From an uncultured Acetatifactor sp. (GTDB lineage: Bacteria; Bacillota; Clostridia; Lachnospirales; Lachnospiraceae), in NCBI GenBank assembly GCA_947588705.1, contig CANPYT010000021.1:1-32780 (forward strand): a stretch of DNA of 32,780 nt, given 5' to 3'. Shown here piece after piece: positions 8,091 to 14,613 of the stretch (positions are counted from its first letter, which is position 1; the number at the start of each line of letters is the position of its first letter). The notes under the pieces are model-generated. The model was given only the letters and a program-made list of their open reading frames with translations, had not been told where the DNA came from and searched no databases. A program made the translations under genes and the position numbers.

Positions 8091-8594
8091 CTACTTTTTG
8101 CCGCAGCACTTTTTATACTTTTTGCCGCTGCCGCAGGGACAGGGATCGTTCGGATATACCTTTGCCTCCTTCACGATGGTGGTAGAGGATTTCTGCTCCT
8201 TGTAAAGGGCCTTTCTCGTATCCTCGTCAAAGATCTCATTCCACTCTTCCAGGTTGTAGAGCCATTCCGCGTCCGCAGCCACCATATTCTTATAAAGCAG
8301 TTCCTTGTCAAATCCCAGGTTTACCTCTGTGTCCTCCTCCATCTCCTCGATAGGGTTGGCCTCCTTTAAGCTTTCGTTGATCCCGTCCAGGAAACCTGTC
8401 ATGGTCATCACCGTGACGCCATATTTTTCAGCCAGCTCCTTCACGGTGCCTTTTACCACCTCGTCCGGGTTTTTGAGGAGTTCGGCGTAAATCTCCTTCT
8501 CCTGCTTGAAATAAGCCGTCCAAAACGCCTGAAGCTTCTCCTGCCCTACGGACTCATTATAAGCAACCTTTTTCCATTCAGCCAATAATGCCAT
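8091..8594 (-). CDS. SEC-C zinc-binding motif protein
   Basis: 167 residues. The C-terminal 18 residues form a complete SEC-C motif, CPC-x8-CC (C152, C154, C163, C164), the zinc-binding tail also found on SecA that can contact SecB or ribosomes. The rest is acidic and helical with no catalytic motif. The N-terminal part (about 1-110), with [10 protein letters not shown] and [10 protein letters not shown], resembles small clostridial SEC-C proteins of unknown role. It is the first gene of the run SEC-C, CBS, apt, rel, MBL, hemZ and is preceded at 8668-8696 by a strong promoter. Function is unknown beyond metal binding. Confidence 0.88.
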   Translation of the reverse strand: MALLAEWKKVAYNESVGQEKLQAFWTAYFKQEKEIYAELLKNPDEVVKGTVKELAEKYGVTVMTMTGFLDGINESLKEANPIEEMEEDTEVNLGFDKELLYKNMVAADAEWLYNLEEWNEIFDEDTRKALYKEQKSSTTIVKEAKVYPNDPCPCGSGKKYKKCCGKK

Positions 8595-8667
8595 AATCTT
8601 ACCATCCTTATCTATTCCTTATCTATTACTGTTCTGGCATGTCAGATTCCCCCACGCCATGTCTTTA

Positions 8668-8696
8668 AGTATATAACATAATTGGATTTTAAACAA
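8668..8696 (-). promoter_or_regulatory. Promoter of the SEC-C / apt / rel operon
   Basis: Minus strand -35 TTGTTT (8696-8691), 17-nt spacer, -10 TATACT (8673-8668), 74 nt before the SEC-C start codon. It is the only good sigma-A promoter seen upstream of this seven-gene run. Confidence 0.75.
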
Positions 8697-8754
8697 TATT
8701 ATGGCGGAAACAAATTTCAGAATTTTTAAAAAAGTCACAGTTCAGCCGGACGTG

Positions 8755-8929
8755 TTCAGAGGAAAATCGTGCCCGCACGAATTTTACTCTGGATACGGCA
8801 GCCGAGGGAGCGCTTTTTTATGAGCAAAGGAAGCCGCGGAGCGGCGAAAAGCGCGTAAGCGCGGCTTCGGGAATGGCACGGCTTCGGGAATGGCGCGGGC
8901 TGAATTGTTAAAAAAACGATTTTCCTGAA
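8755..8929. repeat. Dispersed repeat copy 1, flanked by imperfect inverted repeats
   Basis: The core (8797-8910) matches copy 2 at 9078-9173: a GGCNGCYGAGGGAGCGC start, TGAGCAAAGGAA, GAAAAGCGCGTAAGCGCGG, CTTCGGGAATGGCGCGGG and a GAAYTGTTA end. Copy 1 carries an extra 18-nt internal duplication (CGGCTTCGGGAATGG type). The core is bracketed by TTCAGAGGAAAATCGT at 8755-8770 and ACGATTTTCCTGAA at 8916-8929, an imperfect terminal inverted repeat giving a 175-bp MITE-like unit. No transposase or clear target duplication is present. Confidence 0.65.
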
Positions 8930-8935
8930 TATAAT
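8905..8935 (+). promoter_or_regulatory. Possible promoter for candidate small RNA
   Basis: A perfect TATAAT at 8930-8935 has TTGTTA at 8905-8910 with a longer-than-ideal 19-nt spacer. It points to a short non-coding segment that ends in a terminator-like hairpin about 100 nt later. Confidence 0.35.
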
Positions 8936-8941
8936 TTCAAA

Positions 8942-9038
8942 AATGTGCAAAACTATAGATTGTCAGGGAACCCCCTTATCCTCCCCTTTGTAAGAGCGTC
9001 CGGGCTTGGCGTCAGTGCAGGCCCGGGCGTTTTATTGC
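8942..9038 (+). ncRNA. Candidate small RNA with C-rich region and terminator hairpin
   Basis: From the likely start after the TATAAT box to about 9038 the transcript would be near 95 nt. It has a C-rich unpaired segment (CCCCCTTATCCTCCCC at about 8971-8986) complementary to Shine-Dalgarno sequences. A hairpin GCGTCCGGGC / GCCCGGGCG (about 8996-9030) with a T-rich tail TTTTATT follows. No protein-coding gene lies upstream on this strand that this terminator could serve. The idea of a regulatory RNA is inference. Confidence 0.35.
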
Positions 9039-9077
9039 GCTCCCCCGGCGGCTGAGCACGATTTCCCGTCATGTCTG

Positions 9078-9173
9078 GCGGCTGAGGGAGCGCTTTTTTG
9101 TGAGCAAAGGAAATCGCGGAGCGGCGAAAAGCGCGTAAGCGCGGCTTCGGGAATGGCGCGGGCCGAACTGTTA
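9078..9173. repeat. Dispersed repeat copy 2
   Basis: Same order of blocks as copy 1, in the same orientation, starting 280 nt further on, without the internal 18-nt duplication. It ends in GGGCCGAACTGTTACGAAC, the block that also occurs in copies 3 and 4 near 17790 and 20020. Confidence 0.75.
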
Positions 9174-9214
9174 CGAACCTGTTACGGACAAAGGCGGGCG
9201 CACAGGATCATCCC

Positions 9215-9243
9215 TTGTAAAAAACCACGGATAATGCTATGAT
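9215..9243 (+). promoter_or_regulatory. Promoter of the small membrane protein gene
   Basis: TTGTAA (9215-9220), 17-nt spacer, TATGAT (9238-9243). An 11-bp direct repeat (ATGATCTACAT twice) overlaps the -10 element and the likely start of transcription. Confidence 0.7.
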
Positions 9244-9319
9244 CTACATATGATCTACATAAGATGCCTTTCGGAGAAAGGTAAACCGCAAGGACGAATC
9301 GCAAAAGGGGAATCGCAAA

Positions 9320-9682
9320 ATGAAACAACAGAAAAACTCAGACTCAAAAAACTCCCGCACACCTTCCGGGGAAAGCCGCCCTTCCCGGAAAATAACTTCA
9401 AAGCAGGTCGTGGCACTGGCCGGAGTGGCGCTTCTGGTCCTTTTATACCTGGGGGCCCTGGTCGCCGCCATCACGGATAATTCCGGGTCTGGCAGATGGT
9501 TTATGGGCTGTATCTTCGGCACGGTGGCGATACCGGTCTTTATCTGGGTCTACACCTGGCTCTACGGGAAGCTGACTGGGAAACACACCATCGCAGACGC
9601 TTCCCGGGACGGATCAGAAAACCCCCGTCTGGCCGAAGATCCCGCCGACGATCCCGGGAACAGCCCCGCCGGAAAGCCCTGA
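9320..9682 (+). CDS. Small membrane protein, two transmembrane segments, unknown function
   Basis: 120 residues. A basic, Ser/Lys-rich N terminus (about 1-28) is followed by a membrane segment at about 30-50 (VVALAGVALLVLLYLGALVA) and a second at about 61-80 (GCIFGTVAIPVFIWVYTWLY). A hydrophilic, Pro/Asp-rich tail follows. The positive N terminus suggests that both ends lie in the cytoplasm with a short GSGRW loop outside. AGGGGA lies about 8 nt before the ATG and a good promoter sits at 9215-9243, so this is a real single-gene unit. I do not recognise the family. It converges with the HAD hydrolase gene 32 nt away. Confidence 0.75.
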   Translation: MKQQKNSDSKNSRTPSGESRPSRKITSKQVVALAGVALLVLLYLGALVAAITDNSGSGRWFMGCIFGTVAIPVFIWVYTWLYGKLTGKHTIADASRDGSENPRLAEDPADDPGNSPAGKP

Positions 9683-9714
9683 AAGCCTTTTCCCGGAAAA
9701 AGCGGGCGGCGCAG

Positions 9715-10317
9715 TCATTCCACCCCCATCCGGGCCAGCAGTGCCTGCGCCTGCTCCTTCGATTCAAACACGATCCCGGCAAATCCCTCCGCCCTGGCGG
9801 CCTCCACGTTCTCTTTCATGTCATCCAGGAAAACACATTCTTCCGCCCTCAGGCCATAACGCTGCAGAAGCAGGTGGTAAATAGCTGGATCAGGCTTGAT
9901 CAGATGCTCCCGATAGGACAGAACGCCGCCATCCATATAAGGCAAAAAGTCCAGTGCTTCTGAGCATTCCCGGTATGCCTTGTCCGAAAAATTGGACAGA
10001 TAATAGACCTTGTACCCCTTCGCCTTCAGCTCTTTGACCCAGGGGATAGCGTATGCCCTCGGCGTCACCATCCCGCGGATATCGTCATAGGCAAGATGTA
10101 ATTCCCTTTCGATCTCCGGGTCCATTTTAATGAACTCTTCCATCAGCGCCTCCTCCGTCCAGGCTCCCCTGTCAAACTCACGCCACAGCGGACTTTCCAC
10201 AGACGCCTTGGCGATCCGGCGGATCATCTCCTCCCCAAACCCCTTGTCCACCAGGAAGCCCTTCCACCGAAAATCTGTCAGGACATTCCCGATATCAAAC
10301 ACAATATTGCGGATCAT
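9715..10317 (-). CDS. HAD-superfamily hydrolase, YihX-like phosphatase
   Basis: 200 residues from the ATG at 10317. Upstream in-frame residues belong to the overlapping LysR gene and are not likely to be translated. Motif I is FDIGNVL with the nucleophile D8 and a Gly at +2, as in YihX-type sugar phosphatases and epoxide-hydrolase-like HADs. Motif II is YYLSNFS, the Lys of motif III lies in HLIKPDPAIY, and motif IV is FLDDMKEN. A helical cap (about 16-95) lies between motifs I and II. Relatives dephosphorylate alpha-D-glucose 1-phosphate or other small sugar phosphates; the substrate here is not known. GGGAGG precedes the start, and the ATG overlaps the LysR stop in ATGA, indicating translational coupling. 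Confidence 0.9.
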   Translation of the reverse strand: MIRNIVFDIGNVLTDFRWKGFLVDKGFGEEMIRRIAKASVESPLWREFDRGAWTEEALMEEFIKMDPEIERELHLAYDDIRGMVTPRAYAIPWVKELKAKGYKVYYLSNFSDKAYRECSEALDFLPYMDGGVLSYREHLIKPDPAIYHLLLQRYGLRAEECVFLDDMKENVEAARAEGFAGIVFESKEQAQALLARMGVE

Positions 10318-11207
10318 TCCCTTTTCCCTCCCAAAATTTCCAAAAGCTTTTCCGCGGCCCGGGACAATTTCTGCCGCCGGCTCCGCACCACGCACAGGCT
10401 GCGCTTTGGTATCATCTTGTTAAACCGCAGCTCAAACAGAGTTCCCTCCTCCAGATATGCCGCCGCGAAATCCCGCACCACGCACCCAACGCCCAGGCTG
10501 CGCAGGGCAAACTGTACGATCATATCGCTGGTGGCCAGTTCAAATTCCGGCTGAAGCGTCAGGCCGTTCCCCGCCAGGAACCCATCCATATAGCTGCGGG
10601 TGCTGGTATTCCCCTCCAAAAAAATCATGGGCAGGCCGGCCAGTTCCTGAAAATCCAGCATCTTATTCTTATAGGAAATAAACCTTCTTCCCGCCACAAA
10701 AACGTCTTCAATCTCCCTGACCCGGGCCACATCCATATCCGCCGTTTCCTCAAAAGGCGTACTCACCACGCCGAAATCGATCTTCCCCTCCCTCAGCAGA
10801 GACAGGGTCTCCGGCGTTGGGCCGTTGCTGACCCCCACCTTGATCTCCGGGTATGCCTCATGAAACCGTTCCAGGAAGGGAAGCAGAAAAAAGCGCAGAG
10901 TCATGTCGCTGGCGCCGATATGCACCTCCCCCAGCTCCAGACTCTGCATCTGACGTACCTTCTCCACTCCCTGCCGGATCTGCCCATACCCCTCCGCCAC
11001 ATACGAATAGAGGAGCTCCCCTTCCGCGGTCAGCCGCACACCCCGGGAAGCCCGCACGAACAGGCTGACCCCCAGGCTGCGCTCCAGCTGCCTCAGCGAT
11101 TGGCTCACCGCCGGCTGGGATATGGCAAGCTCCGCAGCCGCCCCGGTGACGCTTCCGCACTTCGCTGTATAATAAAACACCTTAAAATATTCCAGATTTG
11201 CAATCAT
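10314..11207 (-). CDS. LysR-family transcriptional regulator
   Basis: 297 residues, the standard length. The N-terminal winged helix-turn-helix (about 1-60) reads NLEYFKVFYYTAKCGSVTGAAAELAISQ in overlapping parts, followed by PAVSQSLRQLE. The linker helix and the periplasmic-binding-protein-like effector domain (about 90-290) follow. It lies 36 nt after purA in the same direction and overlaps the HAD gene by four bases, instead of being divergent from a target as most LysR genes are. This makes autoregulation through the purA promoter, or control of genes elsewhere, likely. The ribosome binding site is weak (AGGGAA very close to the ATG), in line with coupling to purA. The effector cannot be predicted. 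Confidence 0.92.
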   Translation of the reverse strand: MIANLEYFKVFYYTAKCGSVTGAAAELAISQPAVSQSLRQLERSLGVSLFVRASRGVRLTAEGELLYSYVAEGYGQIRQGVEKVRQMQSLELGEVHIGASDMTLRFFLLPFLERFHEAYPEIKVGVSNGPTPETLSLLREGKIDFGVVSTPFEETADMDVARVREIEDVFVAGRRFISYKNKMLDFQELAGLPMIFLEGNTSTRSYMDGFLAGNGLTLQPEFELATSDMIVQFALRSLGVGCVVRDFAAAYLEEGTLFELRFNKMIPKRSLCVVRSRRQKLSRAAEKLLEILGGKRE

Positions 11208-11243
11208 TTCCCTGTGACTTGCCGCTTCCTCCCGCCTCCGAGA

Positions 11244-12539
11244 TCAGTCCCTCTTTCGCGGGCTCTCCCTGTAAATGATATCCTGCCTTCCGGGGCCGTT
11301 GCTCACCATTGTGATCGGGTATCCGATCCGCTCTTCAATAAACTCAATGTACTTCCGGCAGTTCTCCGGCAGTTCCTCATACCTGCGGATCCCCCGGATC
11401 TCGCATTTCCAGCCTGGAAGCTTTTCAAACACGGGCTTTGCCTTCTCCAGCTTTGCCGTCACAGGAAACTCCGTAGTCACCTCTCCGTCGATGTCATATC
11501 CCACGCAAACCGGGATCTCGTCCAGATATCCCAAAACATCCAGCACAGTGAAAGCCACATCCGTGGTTCCCTGGAGCCGGCATCCATACTTGGACGCCAC
11601 ACAGTCAAACCATCCCACTCTCCGAGGCCGCCCGGTAGTCGCGCCGTATTCTCCGCCGTCGCCGCCCCTGCGCCTCAGCTCTTCCGCTTCCTCCCCGAAC
11701 AGCTCGGACACAAATGCTCCCGCCCCCACCGCAGAGGAATATGCCTTACAAACCGTCACGATCTGTTTTATCTCATAGGGCGGGATCCCCGCACCGATGG
11801 CGCCGTAGGCCGCCAGAGTGGAGGAAGATGTCACCATGGGATAAATGCCGTGGTCGGGATCCTTCAGCGTCCCGAGCTGCCCCTCCAAGAGGACGGTCTT
11901 CCCCTCCTTCAACGCCTTGTCCAAAAAAGCGGACACATCGCACACATAGGGCTCCACCATATCCCGGTAACTGTGCAGGTTTTCAAGGAGCTCCGCCGGG
12001 TCGAGCAGCGGCTTGTGATACAAATGCTCCAGCATCACATTTTTCAGCTCACAGATACGTGCCACCTTCTCCTTTAACAGTTCCTCGTCAAAAAGCTCGC
12101 TGACCTGAAAACCGATCTTTGCATATTTATCGGAATAGAAGGGCGCGATACCGGACTTTGTTGAGCCGAAGGATCTTCCTCCCAGGCGCTCCTCCTCATA
12201 CTGGTCAAACAGGATGTGATAGGGCATCACGATCTGCGCCCTGTCCGAAACCAGGATCTTCGGCATGGGCACGTTCCGATCCAGGATAGAACGGATCTCC
12301 TGGAAAAGCTTCGGGATATCCAGAGCCACACCATTTCCGATCACACTGGTAATATGGCTGTAAAAGACGCCGGACGGCAGGGTGTGCAGCGCAAACTTCC
12401 CATAATTGTTCACGATCGTATGCCCCGCATTTGCTCCCCCCTGAAAGCGCACCACGATATCCGCCTCCTGCGCCATCATATCCGTGATCTTTCCCTTGCC
12501 CTCGTCGCCCCAGTTGGCGCCTACAATCGCTTTTACCAT
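11244..12539 (-). CDS. purA: Adenylosuccinate synthetase
   Basis: 431 residues from the ATG at 12539, chosen because GGAGG lies 7 nt upstream; a start 8 codons earlier lacks a site. The GTP-binding and catalytic loop GDEGKGK (11-17, D12) and NAGHTI with catalytic H40 are present, as is the TTGRPRRVGWFD motif that binds IMP. The enzyme joins IMP and aspartate using GTP, the first committed step to AMP, in the cytoplasm as a dimer. Nothing is missing. It is transcribed from the promoter at 12597-12625 and is followed by the LysR and HAD genes. Confidence 0.97.
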   Translation of the reverse strand: MVKAIVGANWGDEGKGKITDMMAQEADIVVRFQGGANAGHTIVNNYGKFALHTLPSGVFYSHITSVIGNGVALDIPKLFQEIRSILDRNVPMPKILVSDRAQIVMPYHILFDQYEEERLGGRSFGSTKSGIAPFYSDKYAKIGFQVSELFDEELLKEKVARICELKNVMLEHLYHKPLLDPAELLENLHSYRDMVEPYVCDVSAFLDKALKEGKTVLLEGQLGTLKDPDHGIYPMVTSSSTLAAYGAIGAGIPPYEIKQIVTVCKAYSSAVGAGAFVSELFGEEAEELRRRGGDGGEYGATTGRPRRVGWFDCVASKYGCRLQGTTDVAFTVLDVLGYLDEIPVCVGYDIDGEVTTEFPVTAKLEKAKPVFEKLPGWKCEIRGIRRYEELPENCRKYIEFIEERIGYPITMVSNGPGRQDIIYRESPRKRD

Positions 12540-12596
12540 TTTCTTTCCTCCGTTTCCCGCCATACAGCGGCTGCATTCTCGCTACAGCCTAAGTAT

Positions 12597-12625
12597 AATA
12601 TAGTTTATTTCATAAGTAAAATCAA
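12597..12625 (-). promoter_or_regulatory. purA promoter
   Basis: Minus strand -35 TTGATT (12625-12620), 17-nt spacer, -10 TATATT (12602-12597). A second -10-like TATACT lies a few bases downstream at about 12596-12591. The region is very AT-rich and contains TTATGAAATAA-type dyads that a LysR protein could use. This last point is inference. Confidence 0.65.
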
Positions 12626-12661
12626 TATATTTTATATTTGTCATAAGTTTATCTTATTTTG

Positions 12662-12880
12662 TCTTATTTCTTGTCTTATTTCTTCCATTATTTCTTCTCT
12701 TATTTCTTCTCTTATTTTTTAATCGTTTTCTTAATCGTATTTCTCATTTTATTTCTCATTTTATTTCTCATTTTATTTCTGATTTTATTTCTGATTTTAT
12801 TTCTGATTTTATTTTTTCTTGTTTTTTATTTAATTTTTATTTTATTTTTTCTTATTTTTCTTATTTTTCCTCATCTCTTA
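12662..12880. repeat. Degenerate 12-bp polypyrimidine tandem repeats (polypurine on minus strand)
   Basis: Fills the gap between the purA promoter and the 3' end of the peptidase gene. Units of 12 bp: about five of the TCTTATTTCTTC type from 12662 to 12721, then six at 12739-12810 (ATTTCTCATTTT three times, ATTTCTGATTTT three times), then decayed TTTTATTTTTTC sequence to about 12880. The plus strand is almost free of purines other than A. No ribosome binding site or credible protein is associated with it. Confidence 0.9.
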
Positions 12881-12882
12881 CC

Positions 12883-13350
12883 TTATTTCTCATCCTCATT
12901 CCCGTTTCCCGTCTTCCTCCTGAGGATCCGCTTGCAGCCCGCCGCAAAATGCGAAAGGGCCGGCCTCAGTGGCCGAAGCCAAAGCCATACTGCCGCCAGA
13001 ACGCGATAAATCACATTCCCGGCCGAGAACCGCTTTCCCTTTCGGATGACCTGCACCAAGACCCCTTTCATCTGTTCCGGCCCCAGCGGGCCTTCCACCG
13101 CTTTCTGGTTGTCCCCCACCAGGTAGAACGCGTTCCCCCGGCGCTTACAGATGCGGTGCAGCACAAGGATGCTCCCCTCCCTGCGGTACAGCGCCACATC
13201 CCCCTTTTTCAGGCGGGCCGGATCCGCCGGCGCCACCACAGCCTGATCCCTTCCCGGCACGAAAAGAGGATACATACTGTACCCCCTGGGACTGAACTGA
13301 ACGGTTTTTCCCTGAGCCAAAAGTTCTTCTATATCTTTTTCCTTATCCAT
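12883..13350 (-). CDS. S24/S26-family (signal peptidase I-like) peptidase
   Basis: 155 residues. The serine motif GYSMYP (S25) sits in the usual position and is followed by KKGDVALYRR, then LVLHRI with H65, then VGDN at 78-81. This is the box order of S26 peptidases. A His where bacterial type I enzymes have Lys makes it like the archaeal/ER and SipW type with a Ser-His dyad. One hydrophobic segment lies near the C terminus (about 112-127), followed by a basic tail, so it is probably membrane-anchored. It is divergent from, and 102 nt away from, the PqqD/HprK fusion gene. It may remove the shared leader of the two small proteins at 16542-17527. That role is inferred from context; no cleavage site is proven. 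Confidence 0.85.
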   Translation of the reverse strand: MDKEKDIEELLAQGKTVQFSPRGYSMYPLFVPGRDQAVVAPADPARLKKGDVALYRREGSILVLHRICKRRGNAFYLVGDNQKAVEGPLGPEQMKGVLVQVIRKGKRFSAGNVIYRVLAAVWLWLRPLRPALSHFAAGCKRILRRKTGNGNEDEK

Positions 13351-13391
13351 ACCCCTCTCCCAAGCCTCTCCCTATCCCGAACAAACATTTG

Positions 13392-13420
13392 TGGCTTTTC
13401 TCTCGAAAGGATGCTATAAT
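13392..13420 (+). promoter_or_regulatory. Promoter of the PqqD/HprK fusion gene
   Basis: Perfect TATAAT (13415-13420) preceded by TGC, an extended -10. A poor -35 TGGCTT at 13392-13397 stands 17 nt upstream. Confidence 0.7.
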
Positions 13421-13452
13421 GGCCTTATCAAACAAAGCTGCGGAGGTAGACG

Positions 13453-14613
13453 GTGAGACGCAACAATTCCTATTCACTCCAAAAACTGGCCGGGGTGCCC
13501 TACTTGCTCCCCTACGGACAGACACAGGCCGACCTGTGCCATGGCATCCTTCTGAATGAAACCGGCGCGTTTCTCTGGGAACTGCTCGCCCAGGACCGAA
13601 GCAGGGAAGAGCTGCTCACCGCATGTGCGGAACACTACCACGCTTCCGCAGAAGACCTGCCCCTGCTTCAAAAAGACATCGCCGAATTTCTGCAGGCCCT
13701 TTCCGGCCGCTTTCTCCTGACGGAATTTCCAGAGCCTGCGGCATCCGCTCCTTCGGAAAGGAAATACCTTTCCATCGCGGGATGGAACCTGTGCCTGCAC
13801 GGCCCCGCCGACGCCTGTTCGGAAAAGTTTGATCTCTTTCAGACAGAGGAACCGACAGCTGTTCATCAGGATATCACGCTTCTCCCCGGCATCCCGGGAC
13901 AGCGCCTGAACGGAAGGCTCCTGATCCGCAGCGCAAACCTGACGGTCCTGGAAGCGGAGGACCGTTATGTTTTCCACTTTCCCCAGTCCACCCGGATCGC
14001 GGAAGCGCAGCTATCCCTTGACGGCGCACGGGCCGTTTTCCATTACCTGCCGCCCTGCGCGGACACCCTGCGGGAAGAACTGTTCCACGGTATCAGGCTG
14101 GCTTTCCTCTGCTTCCTCCGACAGCACGGCATGACCGTGATCCACTCCTCCTCTATCCTCTACCGTGGAAAAGCCTGGCTCTTCTCCGGCCCCTCCGGCA
14201 CGGGGAAATCCACCCACGCCGGGCTCTGGAACCGAGTATACGGCGTTCCCACGCTTAACGGTGACTTAAACCTGCTGGCCCTGGAAAACGGCCTTCCCGT
14301 CATCCATGGCCTCCCCTGGTGCGGAACCTCCGGCATCTGCAGCCGTGAAACCCATCCCCTCGGCGGCATCATCCTGTTAAGGCAGGCTCCCGCCGACCGG
14401 ATAGAAGAACTTTCCCCGGACCGGAAACTCCTTCTGGTACAACAGCGCCTGATCACGCCCTCCTGGACGGAAGAGATGCTGGAACAAAACCTCCGAGCCC
14501 TGGAAAAGCTCCTTCCGGGCATCCTGGTATGCCGCCTGCACTGTACCAAAAACGACACAGCCGCCGTCGTCATGCGCAGCCGCATAGACGATTTTTTGGA
14601 CGCTTCCCGCTAA
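13453..14613 (+). CDS. PqqD-like leader-recognition domain fused to HprK-like kinase domain
   Basis: 386 residues, GTG start with GGAGG about 8 nt upstream. Residues about 5-95 form a PqqD-like domain with the family signature LNETGAFLWELL, then a helical part ending in GRFLLTE. PqqD domains bind leader peptides in RiPP pathways. Residues about 105-380 resemble the HPr kinase/phosphorylase fold: HSSSILYRGKAWLFSGPSG in two parts (HSSSILY at 231-237, P-loop GPSGTGKST at 246-254), then NGDLNLL. The kinase substrate is not HPr by necessity, and related proteins occur in lasso-peptide and other peptide clusters. It converges with the ABC exporter gene, overlapping its end by four bases, and sits beside the S26 peptidase. 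A leader-reading protein-kinase adaptor for the exported proteins is the best guess. Confidence 0.85.
   Translation: MRRNNSYSLQKLAGVPYLLPYGQTQADLCHGILLNETGAFLWELLAQDRSREELLTACAEHYHASAEDLPLLQKDIAEFLQALSGRFLLTEFPEPAASAPSERKYLSIAGWNLCLHGPADACSEKFDLFQTEEPTAVHQDITLLPGIPGQRLNGRLLIRSANLTVLEAEDRYVFHFPQSTRIAEAQLSLDGARAVFHYLPPCADTLREELFHGIRLAFLCFLRQHGMTVIHSSSILYRGKAWLFSGPSGTGKSTHAGLWNRVYGVPTLNGDLNLLALENGLPVIHGLPWCGTSGICSRETHPLGGIILLRQAPADRIEELSPDRKLLLVQQRLITPSWTEEMLEQNLRALEKLLPGILVCRLHCTKNDTAAVVMRSRIDDFLDASR

Noticed and set aside
9006..9242. 78-codon plus-strand frame across the repeat region
   Set aside because: Its sequence is the dispersed repeat itself and reads through the promoter of the next gene. 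No ribosome binding site is present.
12659..13009. Plus-strand open frame coding for (FLIL)-type hydrophobic repeats
   Set aside because: It exists only because the 12-bp simple repeat keeps the frame open. There is no start site, and the second half lies antisense to the S26 peptidase.
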